A stretch of DNA of 14,330 bases, taken from NCBI GenBank assembly GCA_002483465.1, contig DLHX01000004.1, positions 1-14,330 of the forward strand, in the 5' to 3' direction. The notes under the pieces are model-generated. The model saw only the letters and a program-made list of their open reading frames with translations, did no database searches and was not told where the DNA came from. A program made the translations under genes and the position numbers. This document shows, in pieces, positions 6,085 through 13,480 of the stretch (positions are counted from its first letter, which is position 1; each line of letters starts with the position of its first letter). Source of the DNA: Micavibrio sp. UBA7657. Its GTDB lineage: Bacteria > Pseudomonadota > Alphaproteobacteria > Micavibrionales > Micavibrionaceae.

Positions 6085-6822
6085 ATGCTGTCCTATCAGC
6101 ACGCCTATCACGCTGGCAATAACGCCGATCTTCACAAGCATGCGCTGCTTTGCACTGTGCTGCAGATTCTGACGCGGAAGGATCGCCCACTGACTTATAT
6201 GGAGACGCATGCGGGGAAGGGTGTTTACGACCTGTTCTCGACAGAGGCGTTAAAAACCGGCGAAGCGGCCGAAGGCTGGCTTGCCTTGAGCGAGGCGGAA
6301 CGTGTGGCACTTCCGGCGGGCTATATCGAGACGGTGAAAAAAATGAATAGCGGGGCTACGTCGCCCCTTTACCCGGGTTCACCTTTACTGGCGGCGCATA
6401 TTTTACGTGCGCAGGACAAGTTGCGCCTGATGGAATTGCATCCGCAGGAATATGCGGGGCTGGAGAAAATTTTCACGGACGACAAGCGCGTTCAAATTCA
6501 TAAGCGTGATGGGCTGGAGGGTGTGCTGTCATTGTCGCCGCCGGAGTCGCGGCGCGGGCTGGTGCTGATCGACCCGAGTTATGAAGTTAAGGAAGATTAC
6601 GAGGCCATTCCGGCCTTCATGGAAAAGCTTGTCCGGAAATGGCCGGAGGCCTGTGTCCTCACGTGGATACCGATGCTGCCCGCCGGGCGGCATGAAGGGA
6701 TGTTAGAGAATTTGAAAAAGACATTTCCTGCTCTGCGTGTCTTTAAAGCCGAATGGGCGAAGCCGGGCCAGGGAATGTATGGCAGCATCATGGTCGGGAT
6801 AAACCTGCCGCACGGCGTTTAG
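6085..6822 (+). CDS. rlmJ: RlmJ-type 23S rRNA adenine-N6 methyltransferase, shortened
   Basis: A 245-residue relative of RlmJ, which methylates N6 of A2030 in 23S rRNA using S-adenosylmethionine. Hallmarks are the N-terminal YQHAYHAGNNADLHKHALL (4-22), the SAM-binding YMETHAGKGVYDL (38-50), YPGSPLLAAHILR, and the catalytic motif IV LIDPSYE with D163. Two departures stand out. Motif IV reads DPSY rather than the usual DPPY. The C-terminus stops at MVGINLPHGV where typical RlmJ has an NPPW motif and about 35 further residues (E. coli RlmJ is about 280). The TAG stop is clean, with no obvious continuation. No ribosome site is visible and the start lies 6 nt after the upstream stop, suggesting coupled translation. 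Activity is likely but not certain. Confidence 0.88.
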   Translation: MLSYQHAYHAGNNADLHKHALLCTVLQILTRKDRPLTYMETHAGKGVYDLFSTEALKTGEAAEGWLALSEAERVALPAGYIETVKKMNSGATSPLYPGSPLLAAHILRAQDKLRLMELHPQEYAGLEKIFTDDKRVQIHKRDGLEGVLSLSPPESRRGLVLIDPSYEVKEDYEAIPAFMEKLVRKWPEACVLTWIPMLPAGRHEGMLENLKKTFPALRVFKAEWAKPGQGMYGSIMVGINLPHGV

Positions 6823-6826
6823 CACC

Positions 6827-6854
6827 TTGTTGTTGTATGCAATCGGGTTAATAT
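6827..6854 (+). promoter_or_regulatory. Promoter of the GNAT gene, leaderless configuration
   Basis: TTGTTG (6827-6832), 16-bp spacer, TAATAT (6849-6854). The predicted transcription start, about 7 nt beyond the -10, falls at about 6861, next to the ATG at 6862. No Shine-Dalgarno lies between them. Confidence 0.5.
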
Positions 6855-6861
6855 ATCCGTA

Positions 6862-7416
6862 ATGAAAAAACATATCGAAACAGAGCGTCTTATTTTGCGC
6901 GAATGGAAAGAAGAAGACAAAGCGAGCTTCGCGCGCATCAATAACGACCCGATGATCATGGAATTTTTTCCGCGCCGTTTGACGGAAGCGGACAGCGACA
7001 GACTCATTGACCGCTTCCAGAAACATTTCGAGACGCACGGTTTTGGTTTCTATGCCGTCGAGATGAAAAAGACGGGTGAATTCATGGGCTTCGCCGGGTT
7101 ACAGAATGTAGAAATGGATGTGCCGTTCACGCCTGCGGTCGAGATTGCCTGGCGGTTGGATTACGAATATTGGGGCAAGGGATATGGCACCGAGGCGGCG
7201 CGTGCGGTACTCGCGCATGCATTCGGAAAGCTGAAATTGCCCGAAATCGTTGCCTATGCCGTGCATGACAATAGCCGCGCGATCAAGCTCATGGAAAAGC
7301 TGGGCATGAAACGCGATGAAGCCAGCGATTTCGATTATCCCACCCTGCCGAAGGGCCATCCTTTGGGGCGCTTCTCCCTGTACCGCATCACCAAGAAGCA
7401 GTTTAAAGCCCAGTAG
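6862..7416 (+). CDS. GNAT-family N-acetyltransferase (RimJ/RimL-like)
   Basis: A 184-residue GNAT acetyltransferase of the RimJ/RimL (Acetyltransf_3) style. It starts with ETERLILREWKEED, the beta-1/alpha-1 signature. EIAWRLDYEYWGKGYGTEAA (about 94-113) contains the acetyl-CoA pyrophosphate loop (WGKGYG). It then has VHDNSRAIKLMEKLGMK (about 134-150), the usual N-x-x-[SA]-x-x-x-x-x-x-K-x-G-[FM] element. Family members acetylate N-termini, amino groups of small molecules or antibiotics, and the substrate here cannot be read from sequence. There is no ribosome site: a good promoter places the mRNA 5' end at the ATG, so translation is probably leaderless. A terminator overlaps the stop codon. 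Confidence 0.93.
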   Translation: MKKHIETERLILREWKEEDKASFARINNDPMIMEFFPRRLTEADSDRLIDRFQKHFETHGFGFYAVEMKKTGEFMGFAGLQNVEMDVPFTPAVEIAWRLDYEYWGKGYGTEAARAVLAHAFGKLKLPEIVAYAVHDNSRAIKLMEKLGMKRDEASDFDYPTLPKGHPLGRFSLYRITKKQFKAQ

Positions 7417-7435
7417 TTGAACTGAGGGGCTTTTT
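7405..7435 (+). terminator. Rho-independent terminator overlapping the GNAT stop
   Basis: AAAGCCC (7405-7411) pairs with GGGCTTT (7427-7433), with an inner CAGT/ACTG extension and a T-run at 7431-7435. The left arm is formed by the last codons of the acetyltransferase gene. Confidence 0.65.
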
Positions 7436-7500
7436 CATGTAGGTTGTCTGGGTGCATTCGCACGTTCTTATGCTCCACCCTATCCGAAAAGAGGCGCCTC

Positions 7501-7794
7501 ATGCCTTCACGTTTCTTAAGATTTATGATTCTCGCTTCCCCGATCATGCTTGCCGCTTGCGGCGATGGCTGGGAAATGGTCCGTGTTGATGATGTTGTTC
7601 CATACGGCAATACCCGCACCGCCGGAACCGGCGTTGCCTATGTCCGGGCCAAGATGATGCCCGAAAAGGAATTAAAGCTTGAGCCCGCACCGATGCTCAC
7701 GCCGATGACGACCCCGCCGCCTGCGCCGCCGCCGCCCGTAACGCCGGTGCCGAGCAAGGCCGAAGAGGTCTTCCGCGAAAAGCAGGAAAAGTAA
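7501..7794 (+). CDS. Small lipoprotein with proline-rich C-terminus
   Basis: A 97-residue predicted lipoprotein. The signal MPSRFLRFMILASPIMLAAC ends in lipobox LAAC, lipidated on C20. A short region WEMVRVDDVVPYGNTRTAGTGVAYV follows, then a low-complexity proline stretch (TPPPAPPPPVTPVP) and a charged tail (KAEEVFREKQEK) that could form a short helix. The proline-rich part may span the periplasm or peptidoglycan. GAGG at 7491-7494 supports ATG 7501. An earlier in-frame TTG at 7444 would add a non-signal leader and is rejected. A perfect GAGGCGCCTC palindrome (7491-7500) includes the ribosome site. Its own terminator follows. The lipidated start plus proline motif recalls the paired lipoproteins at 2967-4167, but I see no real alignment. 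Confidence 0.78.
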   Translation: MPSRFLRFMILASPIMLAACGDGWEMVRVDDVVPYGNTRTAGTGVAYVRAKMMPEKELKLEPAPMLTPMTTPPPAPPPPVTPVPSKAEEVFREKQEK

Positions 7795-7821
7795 CCCGGC
7801 ATAGCGGTTTTTAAGGAATAC

Positions 7822-7855
7822 GGGCGGGGCCATAGCGGCCTCGCCCATTTCTTTT
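7822..7855 (+). terminator. Rho-independent terminator after the small lipoprotein
   Basis: GGGCGGGGCC (7822-7831), loop ATAGC, GGCCTCGCCC (7837-7846): a 10-bp stem with one G-T pair, then TTTCTTTT (7848-7855). It ends the 7501-7794 transcript 24 nt before the next promoter. Confidence 0.75.
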
Positions 7856-7878
7856 CTGGATAGTTGCAGAGCCCGGAT

Positions 7879-7907
7879 GTGACAAAAGGGGCCAATAAGG
7901 TTAAAAT
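7879..7907 (+). promoter_or_regulatory. Sigma-70-type promoter of the 7940 gene
   Basis: GTGACA (7879-7884), 17-bp spacer, TAAAAT (7902-7907): five of six matches to each consensus at ideal spacing. Transcription would start near 7914, giving a short leader before the TTG start at 7940. Confidence 0.55.
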
Positions 7908-7939
7908 AGTAAAAGCGGTCAATTTCACGGGGCGTTTCG

Positions 7940-8710
7940 TTGTCTATTTCCATCTGGGTCATTCTCTGGCTTTTTCTTTCCGGGGCTCTGCTTTATTTCC
8001 TCGGCTGGACGTTGTTTATCCTGTTTCGCCAGAAGCAGGCGTGGAAAAGTTTTTCGGTGCGCAAAAAACTGCGCTACCGTGCGCACAGCATGATGGCATC
8101 GCCGGAAATAAGCGGTGCGCTGAACGGGTATTCGATCAATTTCCTGATCGCCGAACATTTTACGCCGGATGGGCGTTCCTCTCGCAAGCTTACCGCCATC
8201 GAGGTGCAGCTCTTAAGCAAGATGCCCTTCGAAGGCGGCATTGCAAGCGGCGGCATGGTTTCCCTCATTCAGTCGATCCGCATGAGGGAAGAAACCAAGC
8301 CCAACCATCCGAAGTGGGATAAAAACTATATTGCCGCTTCGTCGAGCGGCGCGGCGATGGAAGCCTACCTGACGCCGGAGCGGATTGACGCGCTGACCTC
8401 GCTGATGAAAATCAGGAATGGCTGGGTGATCCTGATTTTCCGGGCCGATGCTTTCCTGCTGCGGTTTGACACGCCGGACCCGCTCGAAAGCCAGCAGAAG
8501 CTTGAGAAGTTAACCGATAAAATCCTTGAGATGGCAAAAATCCTGGAGCTGAAGCCGGGAGAAGATGGCCGCCTGAAGCTGGAGACGACGAAGAAGCCAA
8601 TAAAAGAAAAAGTTCTGGCGGTCGATGATCGGGATTTTAAAGAGTCCGACGCGTTCCAGCTTGAGGACGATCAGCCTAAAGCCGATCAACCGGAAAAAGA
8701 GAAGCCGTAA
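7940..8710 (+). CDS. Membrane-anchored protein of unknown function
   Basis: A 256-residue protein with one N-terminal span (WVILWLFLSGALLYFLGWTLFILF, about 6-29) and a large soluble part, probably cytoplasmic given the following basic RQKQAWKSFSVRKKLRYR. The soluble region has mixed alpha/beta character, with HFTPDGRSSRKLTAIEVQLL and GWVILIFRADAFLLRFDT as the strongest strands. It then has a helix rich in K/E/L (about 180-200) and a charged disordered tail ending DQPKADQPEKEKP. The start is a TTG, since an in-frame TAA at 7910-7912 precludes any start further upstream and no ATG occurs before the span. The 3' end overlaps the convergent GH13 gene by 25 nt. No family is recognised. Confidence 0.78.
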   Translation: MSISIWVILWLFLSGALLYFLGWTLFILFRQKQAWKSFSVRKKLRYRAHSMMASPEISGALNGYSINFLIAEHFTPDGRSSRKLTAIEVQLLSKMPFEGGIASGGMVSLIQSIRMREETKPNHPKWDKNYIAASSSGAAMEAYLTPERIDALTSLMKIRNGWVILIFRADAFLLRFDTPDPLESQQKLEKLTDKILEMAKILELKPGEDGRLKLETTKKPIKEKVLAVDDRDFKESDAFQLEDDQPKADQPEKEKP

Positions 8711-10233
8711 GGGCCGAGTGTTTCGCCCTGCCATATTTTTTCATCAGGTCCCAGATTAAATACACAATTCAATGTGCCGCGTGAAAAAGCGAGGAGCTTT
8801 TTATCGCCGGTTTCAATGAATTTTATATCGCCGTCCCGCAATTCCGGTTTTGTTTTACGCCATTTCAGAAATTCGCGTGTGAAATTCAGGATGGAATCTT
8901 TGTCTTTTTCCTGCGCGGCGACATTGAGATCGTTATGCGAGGCCGGAACCGGCAGCCATGATTTCAGCGGCTTTTCATCCCACGGCATCGGTGTGCGGCA
9001 GCCATCGCGGCCCTGCCATTTCGGATAAAGGCGAATGCCCCACGGGTCGCGCAGTTCCTCGCGTTTCAGTTTTGCCTCGGGCAGGCCGAGTTCTTCGCCC
9101 TGATACATGAAAACGGTGCCGTAAAGCGTGCCCAGCAGCGCGATGAGCATTTTCGAGAGACGCGGATCGTGGCCGAACCCGTCACCCGGGTGCCAGCGGC
9201 TGGCGGCGCGGACGACATCGTGATTTGTGAAAGCCCATGACGGCCAGCTATCGGGATATTTTAAAAATTCTTCCAGCGGTTCGCGGATGATGGAGGCGGT
9301 GAGTTCCTTGCGCGCGCCGGACATCATATCGGTGTTGTAGCAGGTGTTCAGGCGTGTTTGCCCCCGCGTATATTCTGCGGAGCGTTCATTGGGGTAATCA
9401 TCGCCGATTTCGCCGACGGTGAAGCGGTCCGGATATTCGTCTATCAATGCGCGGAAGCGCTCGAGAAATTCCAGATTTTCCGGCTGCGATTTATCGTAGA
9501 CATGCTGCTGGTCGGAATAGGGATCGGGTATTTCCAGTTGCGTTCCGAAAGATTTTCCGTGCGTGCGCGGCGGGTTGTCGCGCAGTTGTTTGTCATGGAA
9601 ATAAAAATTGACGACATCGAGACGGAAACCGTCCACGCCGCGATCAAGCCAGAAGCGCGCGGTATCGAGGATAGCCTGCTGGACTTCGGGATTGTGGTAA
9701 TTGAGGTCGGGCTGTTCGGTCAGGAAATTATGCAGGTAATATTGCTCCCGCGTTTTATCGAACGTCCAGGCCGGGCCACCGAACACTGAAATCCAGTTGT
9801 TGGGTGGGTCATTATTTTTTCTTTCCGCCCACACATACCAATCCGCTTTCGGGTTAGTTTTATCTTTGCGGCTCTCGATAAACCATGGATGTTCGTCGGA
9901 CGTATGGCTGAGTACGAGATCGATGATGATTTTTAAATCCAGTTCATGCGCGCGTTCGAGTAGCACATCGAAACCTTTCAGCGTGCCGAAGATGGGATCG
10001 ACATCGCGGTAATCGGATACGTCGTAGCCGAAATCCTTCATCGGCGATTTGAAGAACGGCGAAATCCATACGCCGTCGACGCCGAGCGCGGCGATGTAAT
10101 CAAGCTTTTGCGTGATGCCGGGAAGGTCGCCCAGTCCATCGCCGTTTGTATCGAGAAAACTGCGCGGGTAGACCTGGTAAAGAAAAGCGCCCCGCCACCA
10201 TGGGGCAGCGGAGCGCTTTGTGTTCGAATTCAT
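8686..10233 (-). CDS. GH13 alpha-glucosidase (oligo-1,6-glucosidase-like)
   Basis: A 515-residue cytoplasmic GH13 enzyme with no signal peptide. All conserved regions are present: DLVLSH (105-110), GFRLD with nucleophile D206, VGEIGDD with acid/base E275, and FTNHD with transition-state D339. The N-terminal YQVYPRSF and the QPDLN string at 174-178 are the alpha-glucosidase rather than alpha-amylase signature. GKSFG and YDKSQPE fit the subfamily seen in alphaproteobacterial alpha-glucosidases. It would release glucose from the non-reducing end of short alpha-1,4 or alpha-1,6 glucosides. The ATG overlaps the TAA of the upstream cyclophilin gene (TAATG) and no ribosome site is visible, so translation probably depends on reinitiation. 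The 3' end overlaps the convergent gene by 25 nt. No sugar transporter or regulator lies nearby. Confidence 0.94.
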   Translation of the reverse strand: MNSNTKRSAAPWWRGAFLYQVYPRSFLDTNGDGLGDLPGITQKLDYIAALGVDGVWISPFFKSPMKDFGYDVSDYRDVDPIFGTLKGFDVLLERAHELDLKIIIDLVLSHTSDEHPWFIESRKDKTNPKADWYVWAERKNNDPPNNWISVFGGPAWTFDKTREQYYLHNFLTEQPDLNYHNPEVQQAILDTARFWLDRGVDGFRLDVVNFYFHDKQLRDNPPRTHGKSFGTQLEIPDPYSDQQHVYDKSQPENLEFLERFRALIDEYPDRFTVGEIGDDYPNERSAEYTRGQTRLNTCYNTDMMSGARKELTASIIREPLEEFLKYPDSWPSWAFTNHDVVRAASRWHPGDGFGHDPRLSKMLIALLGTLYGTVFMYQGEELGLPEAKLKREELRDPWGIRLYPKWQGRDGCRTPMPWDEKPLKSWLPVPASHNDLNVAAQEKDKDSILNFTREFLKWRKTKPELRDGDIKFIETGDKKLLAFSRGTLNCVFNLGPDEKIWQGETLGPYGFSFSG

Positions 10234-10886
10234 TAGTGGTTTGTGCCGGTGGCCGGTGCGGGTTCGCCTGCAGCGGGTTCAGCCGCGGGCTCGTTCGGCA
10301 CGCCTGGCGCCGATTCAACAGCCGACTGATCGCGTTTCGGCGCGGTCTCATCGGCAGCGATCTGCAGTTTCACGATTTTGTCAGGAGTCGCGGGCGGTTC
10401 GCCTTTTGCGATCTTGTCGACATTCTCCATGCCTTCGGTCACCTGGCCGATGACGGTGTACTGACCTGTCAGGCCCGAGCAACCGGTGTCGGTGAAGCAG
10501 ATGAAGAATTGCGAGTTGGCGGAGTCAGGATCGCCCTTACGTGCCATGCCGACGGTGCCACGCTTGTATTGGTACTGGCTGAACTCGGCCTTCAGGTCGG
10601 GTTCATCGGAGCCGCTCATGCCGGTGCCGGTCGGGTCGCCGGTCTGCGCCATGAAGCCGTCAATCACGCGGTGGAAAATGATGCCGTCATAAAAACCGGC
10701 GCGGGTCAGTTTCTTGATGCGGTCGGCGTGGCCGGGCGCGATATCGGGCAGCAATTCAATGGTGACTGCGCCGCCACTGGAGAGATCCATTTTCAGTGTG
10801 TTTTCAGGATCGGCGGCTTGGGCTGTAGACGCGGCTGCGGACATGATCAGGATGCTCCCGGCGGTGAGAAGGATTTTGTTCAACAT
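10233..10886 (-). CDS. Exported cyclophilin-type peptidyl-prolyl isomerase
   Basis: A 217-residue periplasmic cyclophilin. A Sec signal (MLNKILLTAGSILIMSAAASTAQA, cleaved about residue 24) precedes the isomerase domain. Visible active-site strings are FHRVIDGFMAQTGDPTGTG (about 71-89, with the catalytic Arg), RGTVGMARKGDPDSANSQFFI (split around 109-129) and GQYTVIGQVTEGM. About 40 proline/alanine/glutamate-rich residues form a disordered C-terminal tail (AAEPAAGEPAPATG). It assists folding of exported proteins by proline cis-trans isomerisation. AGAGG lies 7 nt before the ATG. It is the first gene of a two-gene unit, with its stop codon overlapping the start of the alpha-glucosidase, a functionally unexpected partner. 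Confidence 0.93.
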   Translation of the reverse strand: MLNKILLTAGSILIMSAAASTAQAADPENTLKMDLSSGGAVTIELLPDIAPGHADRIKKLTRAGFYDGIIFHRVIDGFMAQTGDPTGTGMSGSDEPDLKAEFSQYQYKRGTVGMARKGDPDSANSQFFICFTDTGCSGLTGQYTVIGQVTEGMENVDKIAKGEPPATPDKIVKLQIAADETAPKRDQSAVESAPGVPNEPAAEPAAGEPAPATGTNH

Positions 10887-11001
10887 AATGGACCTCTGGA
10901 AAAGACGTTAAAATATGTAACTTTTAGTCGTGCCATACGCCATGGGCTAAAGCAAGACCGGCTTTAATATTTATACGCGCGGAAGTGGAAAAGCCTGCGG
11001 T

Positions 11002-11247
11002 TTATGCGGTGGGGATACGGGGTTCATTCAGGACAGGAATAACGGTTTTATTTTGATCTTCGACCCTACCATTGTGCTCTTGAACCTTTAGCCTGAAATT
11101 GTCGACGCAGGAGTTGCAATCTCTCTTCTTGCCGCCCGAAGCGGCTTTGTAAACCTTGTTAAGCGTGGTCTTCTTATCGCCTACCGTGAGCAAATAATCA
11201 TCCACGTCTTGTTCTTTAATTCCATTGCAGGAGCAAAGGATTGCCAT
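11002..11247 (-). CDS. Bfd-like [2Fe-2S] ferredoxin, second copy
   Basis: An 81-residue protein with the BFD-type iron-sulfur pattern C5-x-C7 ... C44-x2-C47. Its 36-residue spacing equals that of the neighbouring 63-residue paralogue and is 4 longer than in E. coli Bfd. The shared YKAASGGKK/YSTCSGGNK segment precedes the CxxC. A charged tail (VQEHNGRVEDQNKTVIPVLNEPRIPTA) extends beyond the domain. Canonical Bfd donates electrons to bacterioferritin to release stored iron. Divergence here could mean another electron acceptor. No clear ribosome site precedes ATG 11247, but a near-consensus promoter (11286-11315) gives it separate control. The protein is cytoplasmic. Confidence 0.82.
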   Translation of the reverse strand: MAILCSCNGIKEQDVDDYLLTVGDKKTTLNKVYKAASGGKKRDCNSCVDNFRLKVQEHNGRVEDQNKTVIPVLNEPRIPTA

Positions 11248-11285
11248 GGCGGTGATTTCACGTAAAAGGGTTTAAAGTTGCCCGA

Positions 11286-11315
11286 CTTATAGCGCGGATG
11301 GAATTAATCTGTCAA
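11286..11315 (-). promoter_or_regulatory. Near-consensus promoter of the second bfd-like gene
   Basis: On the minus strand: TTGACA (11310-11315, perfect), 18-bp spacer, TATAAG (11286-11291, five of six). Transcription would start near 11279, about 32 nt before the ATG at 11247. It begins 12 nt below the stop of the upstream bfd-like gene. No Fur-type box overlaps it, in contrast to the promoter of the paralogue. Confidence 0.6.
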
Positions 11316-11326
11316 ATAACGGAGGG

Positions 11327-11518
11327 TTAGGCGGCGACGGTCTTGTTGTGGGTTTTGACCATGTCCTTGAGGGTTTCAAGGCAGGTGCAGCACTGGGGTT
11401 TGTTGCCGCCGGAGCAGGTCGAATAGACCTCGGACATGCCGCATTTTGCGCCGTCTTTTGCAGACAGGTGCTCGCGTACTTTCTTGTCGCTGAAAGGGTG
11501 GCAGAGACAAACCATCAT
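11327..11518 (-). CDS. bfd: Bacterioferritin-associated ferredoxin (Bfd-like)
   Basis: A 63-residue protein starting MMVCLCHPFSDKKVREHL, close in pattern to E. coli Bfd (VCLCNGISDKKIRQ). [2Fe-2S] ligands are C4-x-C6 and C43-x2-C46. Further cysteines at 26, 35 and 44 are unusual for so small a domain. Bfd reduces the haem of bacterioferritin so that ferric iron is released as Fe(II) under iron starvation. The gene lies just beyond the bfr terminator and has its own control region with three Fur-type boxes, so it should be induced when iron is low, as known for Bfd elsewhere. Two adjacent ATG codons (11518, 11515) are possible starts. Confidence 0.88.
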   Translation of the reverse strand: MMVCLCHPFSDKKVREHLSAKDGAKCGMSEVYSTCSGGNKPQCCTCLETLKDMVKTHNKTVAA

Positions 11519-11543
11519 GATGAAAAACCCCGATCCCGAGAGC

Positions 11544-11558
11544 TGAGAGTGATTCCCA
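11544..11558. promoter_or_regulatory. Fur-type box 1 (leader of bfd)
   Basis: TGAGAGTGATTCCCA matches the 7-1-7 Fur pattern TGAGAAT-N-ATTCTCA at 12 of 14 informative bases. It lies in the 5' leader of the bfd-like gene, about 26 nt from its ATG. Confidence 0.45.
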
Positions 11559-11566
11559 ATCTCTAT

Positions 11567-11581
11567 TAAGAATCATTATCA
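11567..11581. promoter_or_regulatory. Fur-type box 2 (over the bfd -10 region)
   Basis: TAAGAATCATTATCA fits the Fur 7-1-7 pattern TGATAAT-N-ATTATCA at 12 of 14 bases. It covers GATAAT on the minus strand (11575-11580), the best -10 candidate for the bfd-like gene. A repressor bound here with Fe(II) would block transcription. Confidence 0.65.
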
Positions 11582-11596
11582 CCATGACGCGGCAAA

Positions 11597-11611
11597 TGCA
11601 AGTCATTCTCA
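11597..11611. promoter_or_regulatory. Fur-type box 3 (over the bfd -35 region)
   Basis: TGCAAGTCATTCTCA has one strong half-site (ATTCTCA) and one poor one. It begins 30 bp from box 2, about three helical turns, on the same face of the DNA. It overlaps TTGCAT (minus strand, 11596-11601), a possible but weak -35. Confidence 0.4.
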
Positions 11612-11629
11612 ATAAAGGCAAGGTGGCAT

Positions 11630-11656
11630 AAAAAACGGGCCCAAAAGGCCCGTTTT
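11630..11656 (-). terminator. Rho-independent terminator of the purB-bfr transcript
   Basis: AAAACGGGCC (11632-11641), loop CAAAA, GGCCCGTTTT (11647-11656): a perfect 10-bp stem. Read on the minus strand it is followed by six T (complement of A 11630-11635), 19 nt after the bfr stop. Four T also follow on the plus strand, so it may work in both directions. Confidence 0.88.
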
Positions 11657-11674
11657 GAAAGGGGTTGAGGGTTT

Positions 11675-12172
11675 CTAGCCCGGTTCTTCGTCGGGGCCGG
11701 AATTGAGCTGGATGTAATTCTGCAGGCCCATCTGGTTGATGAGCTTGAGTTGCGTTTCCAGCCCGTCGGCGTGCAGCTCTTCGTCCTTCAGGATGTTGAG
11801 GAACAGGTCGCGGCTCACGTAATCGCCGGCGGCTTCGCAAACCTGGATGGCCTTGCGGTAAGTTTGAATGCCGTCGAGTTCAAGTTTCAGATCGCATTCG
11901 ATGACTTCTTTTACGTCTTCGCCGATCATGAGTTTGCCGAGTTCCTGAAGGTTCGGCAGGCCACCGAGCAGCAGGATGCGCTTGATGAAGATGTCAGCGT
12001 GCTGCATCTCCTCGATCGATTCCTTATATTCATGCTTGGCGAGTTTTGTGACGCCCCAGTCTTCTAACATGCGCGCATGCAGGAAATACTGGTTGATTGC
12101 GGTCAGCTCTTTCTTGAGGCCCAGATTGAGCTGCTCGAGGACTTTGGTGTCGCCTTTCATGACGTCTTTCAT
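11675..12172 (-). CDS. bfr: Bacterioferritin
   Basis: A 165-residue bacterioferritin, the haem-containing 24-subunit iron-storage shell. The di-iron ferroxidase ligands are all present: E22, E55 and H58 (IEEMQHAD), E98 (LELDG), E131 and H134 (DEELH). The haem-ligand methionine M56 is also present. The family string GLPNLQELGKLMIGEDVKE and the C-terminal KLINQMGLQNYIQLN are intact. AGGAG overlapping the purB stop supports ATG 12172. This adds four residues (MKDV) before the canonical MKGDTK start, so the alternative Met is residue 5. It lies 9 nt after purB and so is probably expressed with it. It is followed by a strong terminator, and two Bfd-like ferredoxin genes come next on the same strand. 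Confidence 0.97.
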   Translation of the reverse strand: MKDVMKGDTKVLEQLNLGLKKELTAINQYFLHARMLEDWGVTKLAKHEYKESIEEMQHADIFIKRILLLGGLPNLQELGKLMIGEDVKEVIECDLKLELDGIQTYRKAIQVCEAAGDYVSRDLFLNILKDEELHADGLETQLKLINQMGLQNYIQLNSGPDEEPG

Positions 12173-12181
12173 ACTTAACTC

Positions 12182-13480
<1,299 letters not shown>

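Noticed and set aside
10146..10967. Plus-strand frame of 273 codons opposite the cyclophilin gene
   Set aside because: Antisense shadow of a clear cyclophilin and of the start of the GH13 gene.
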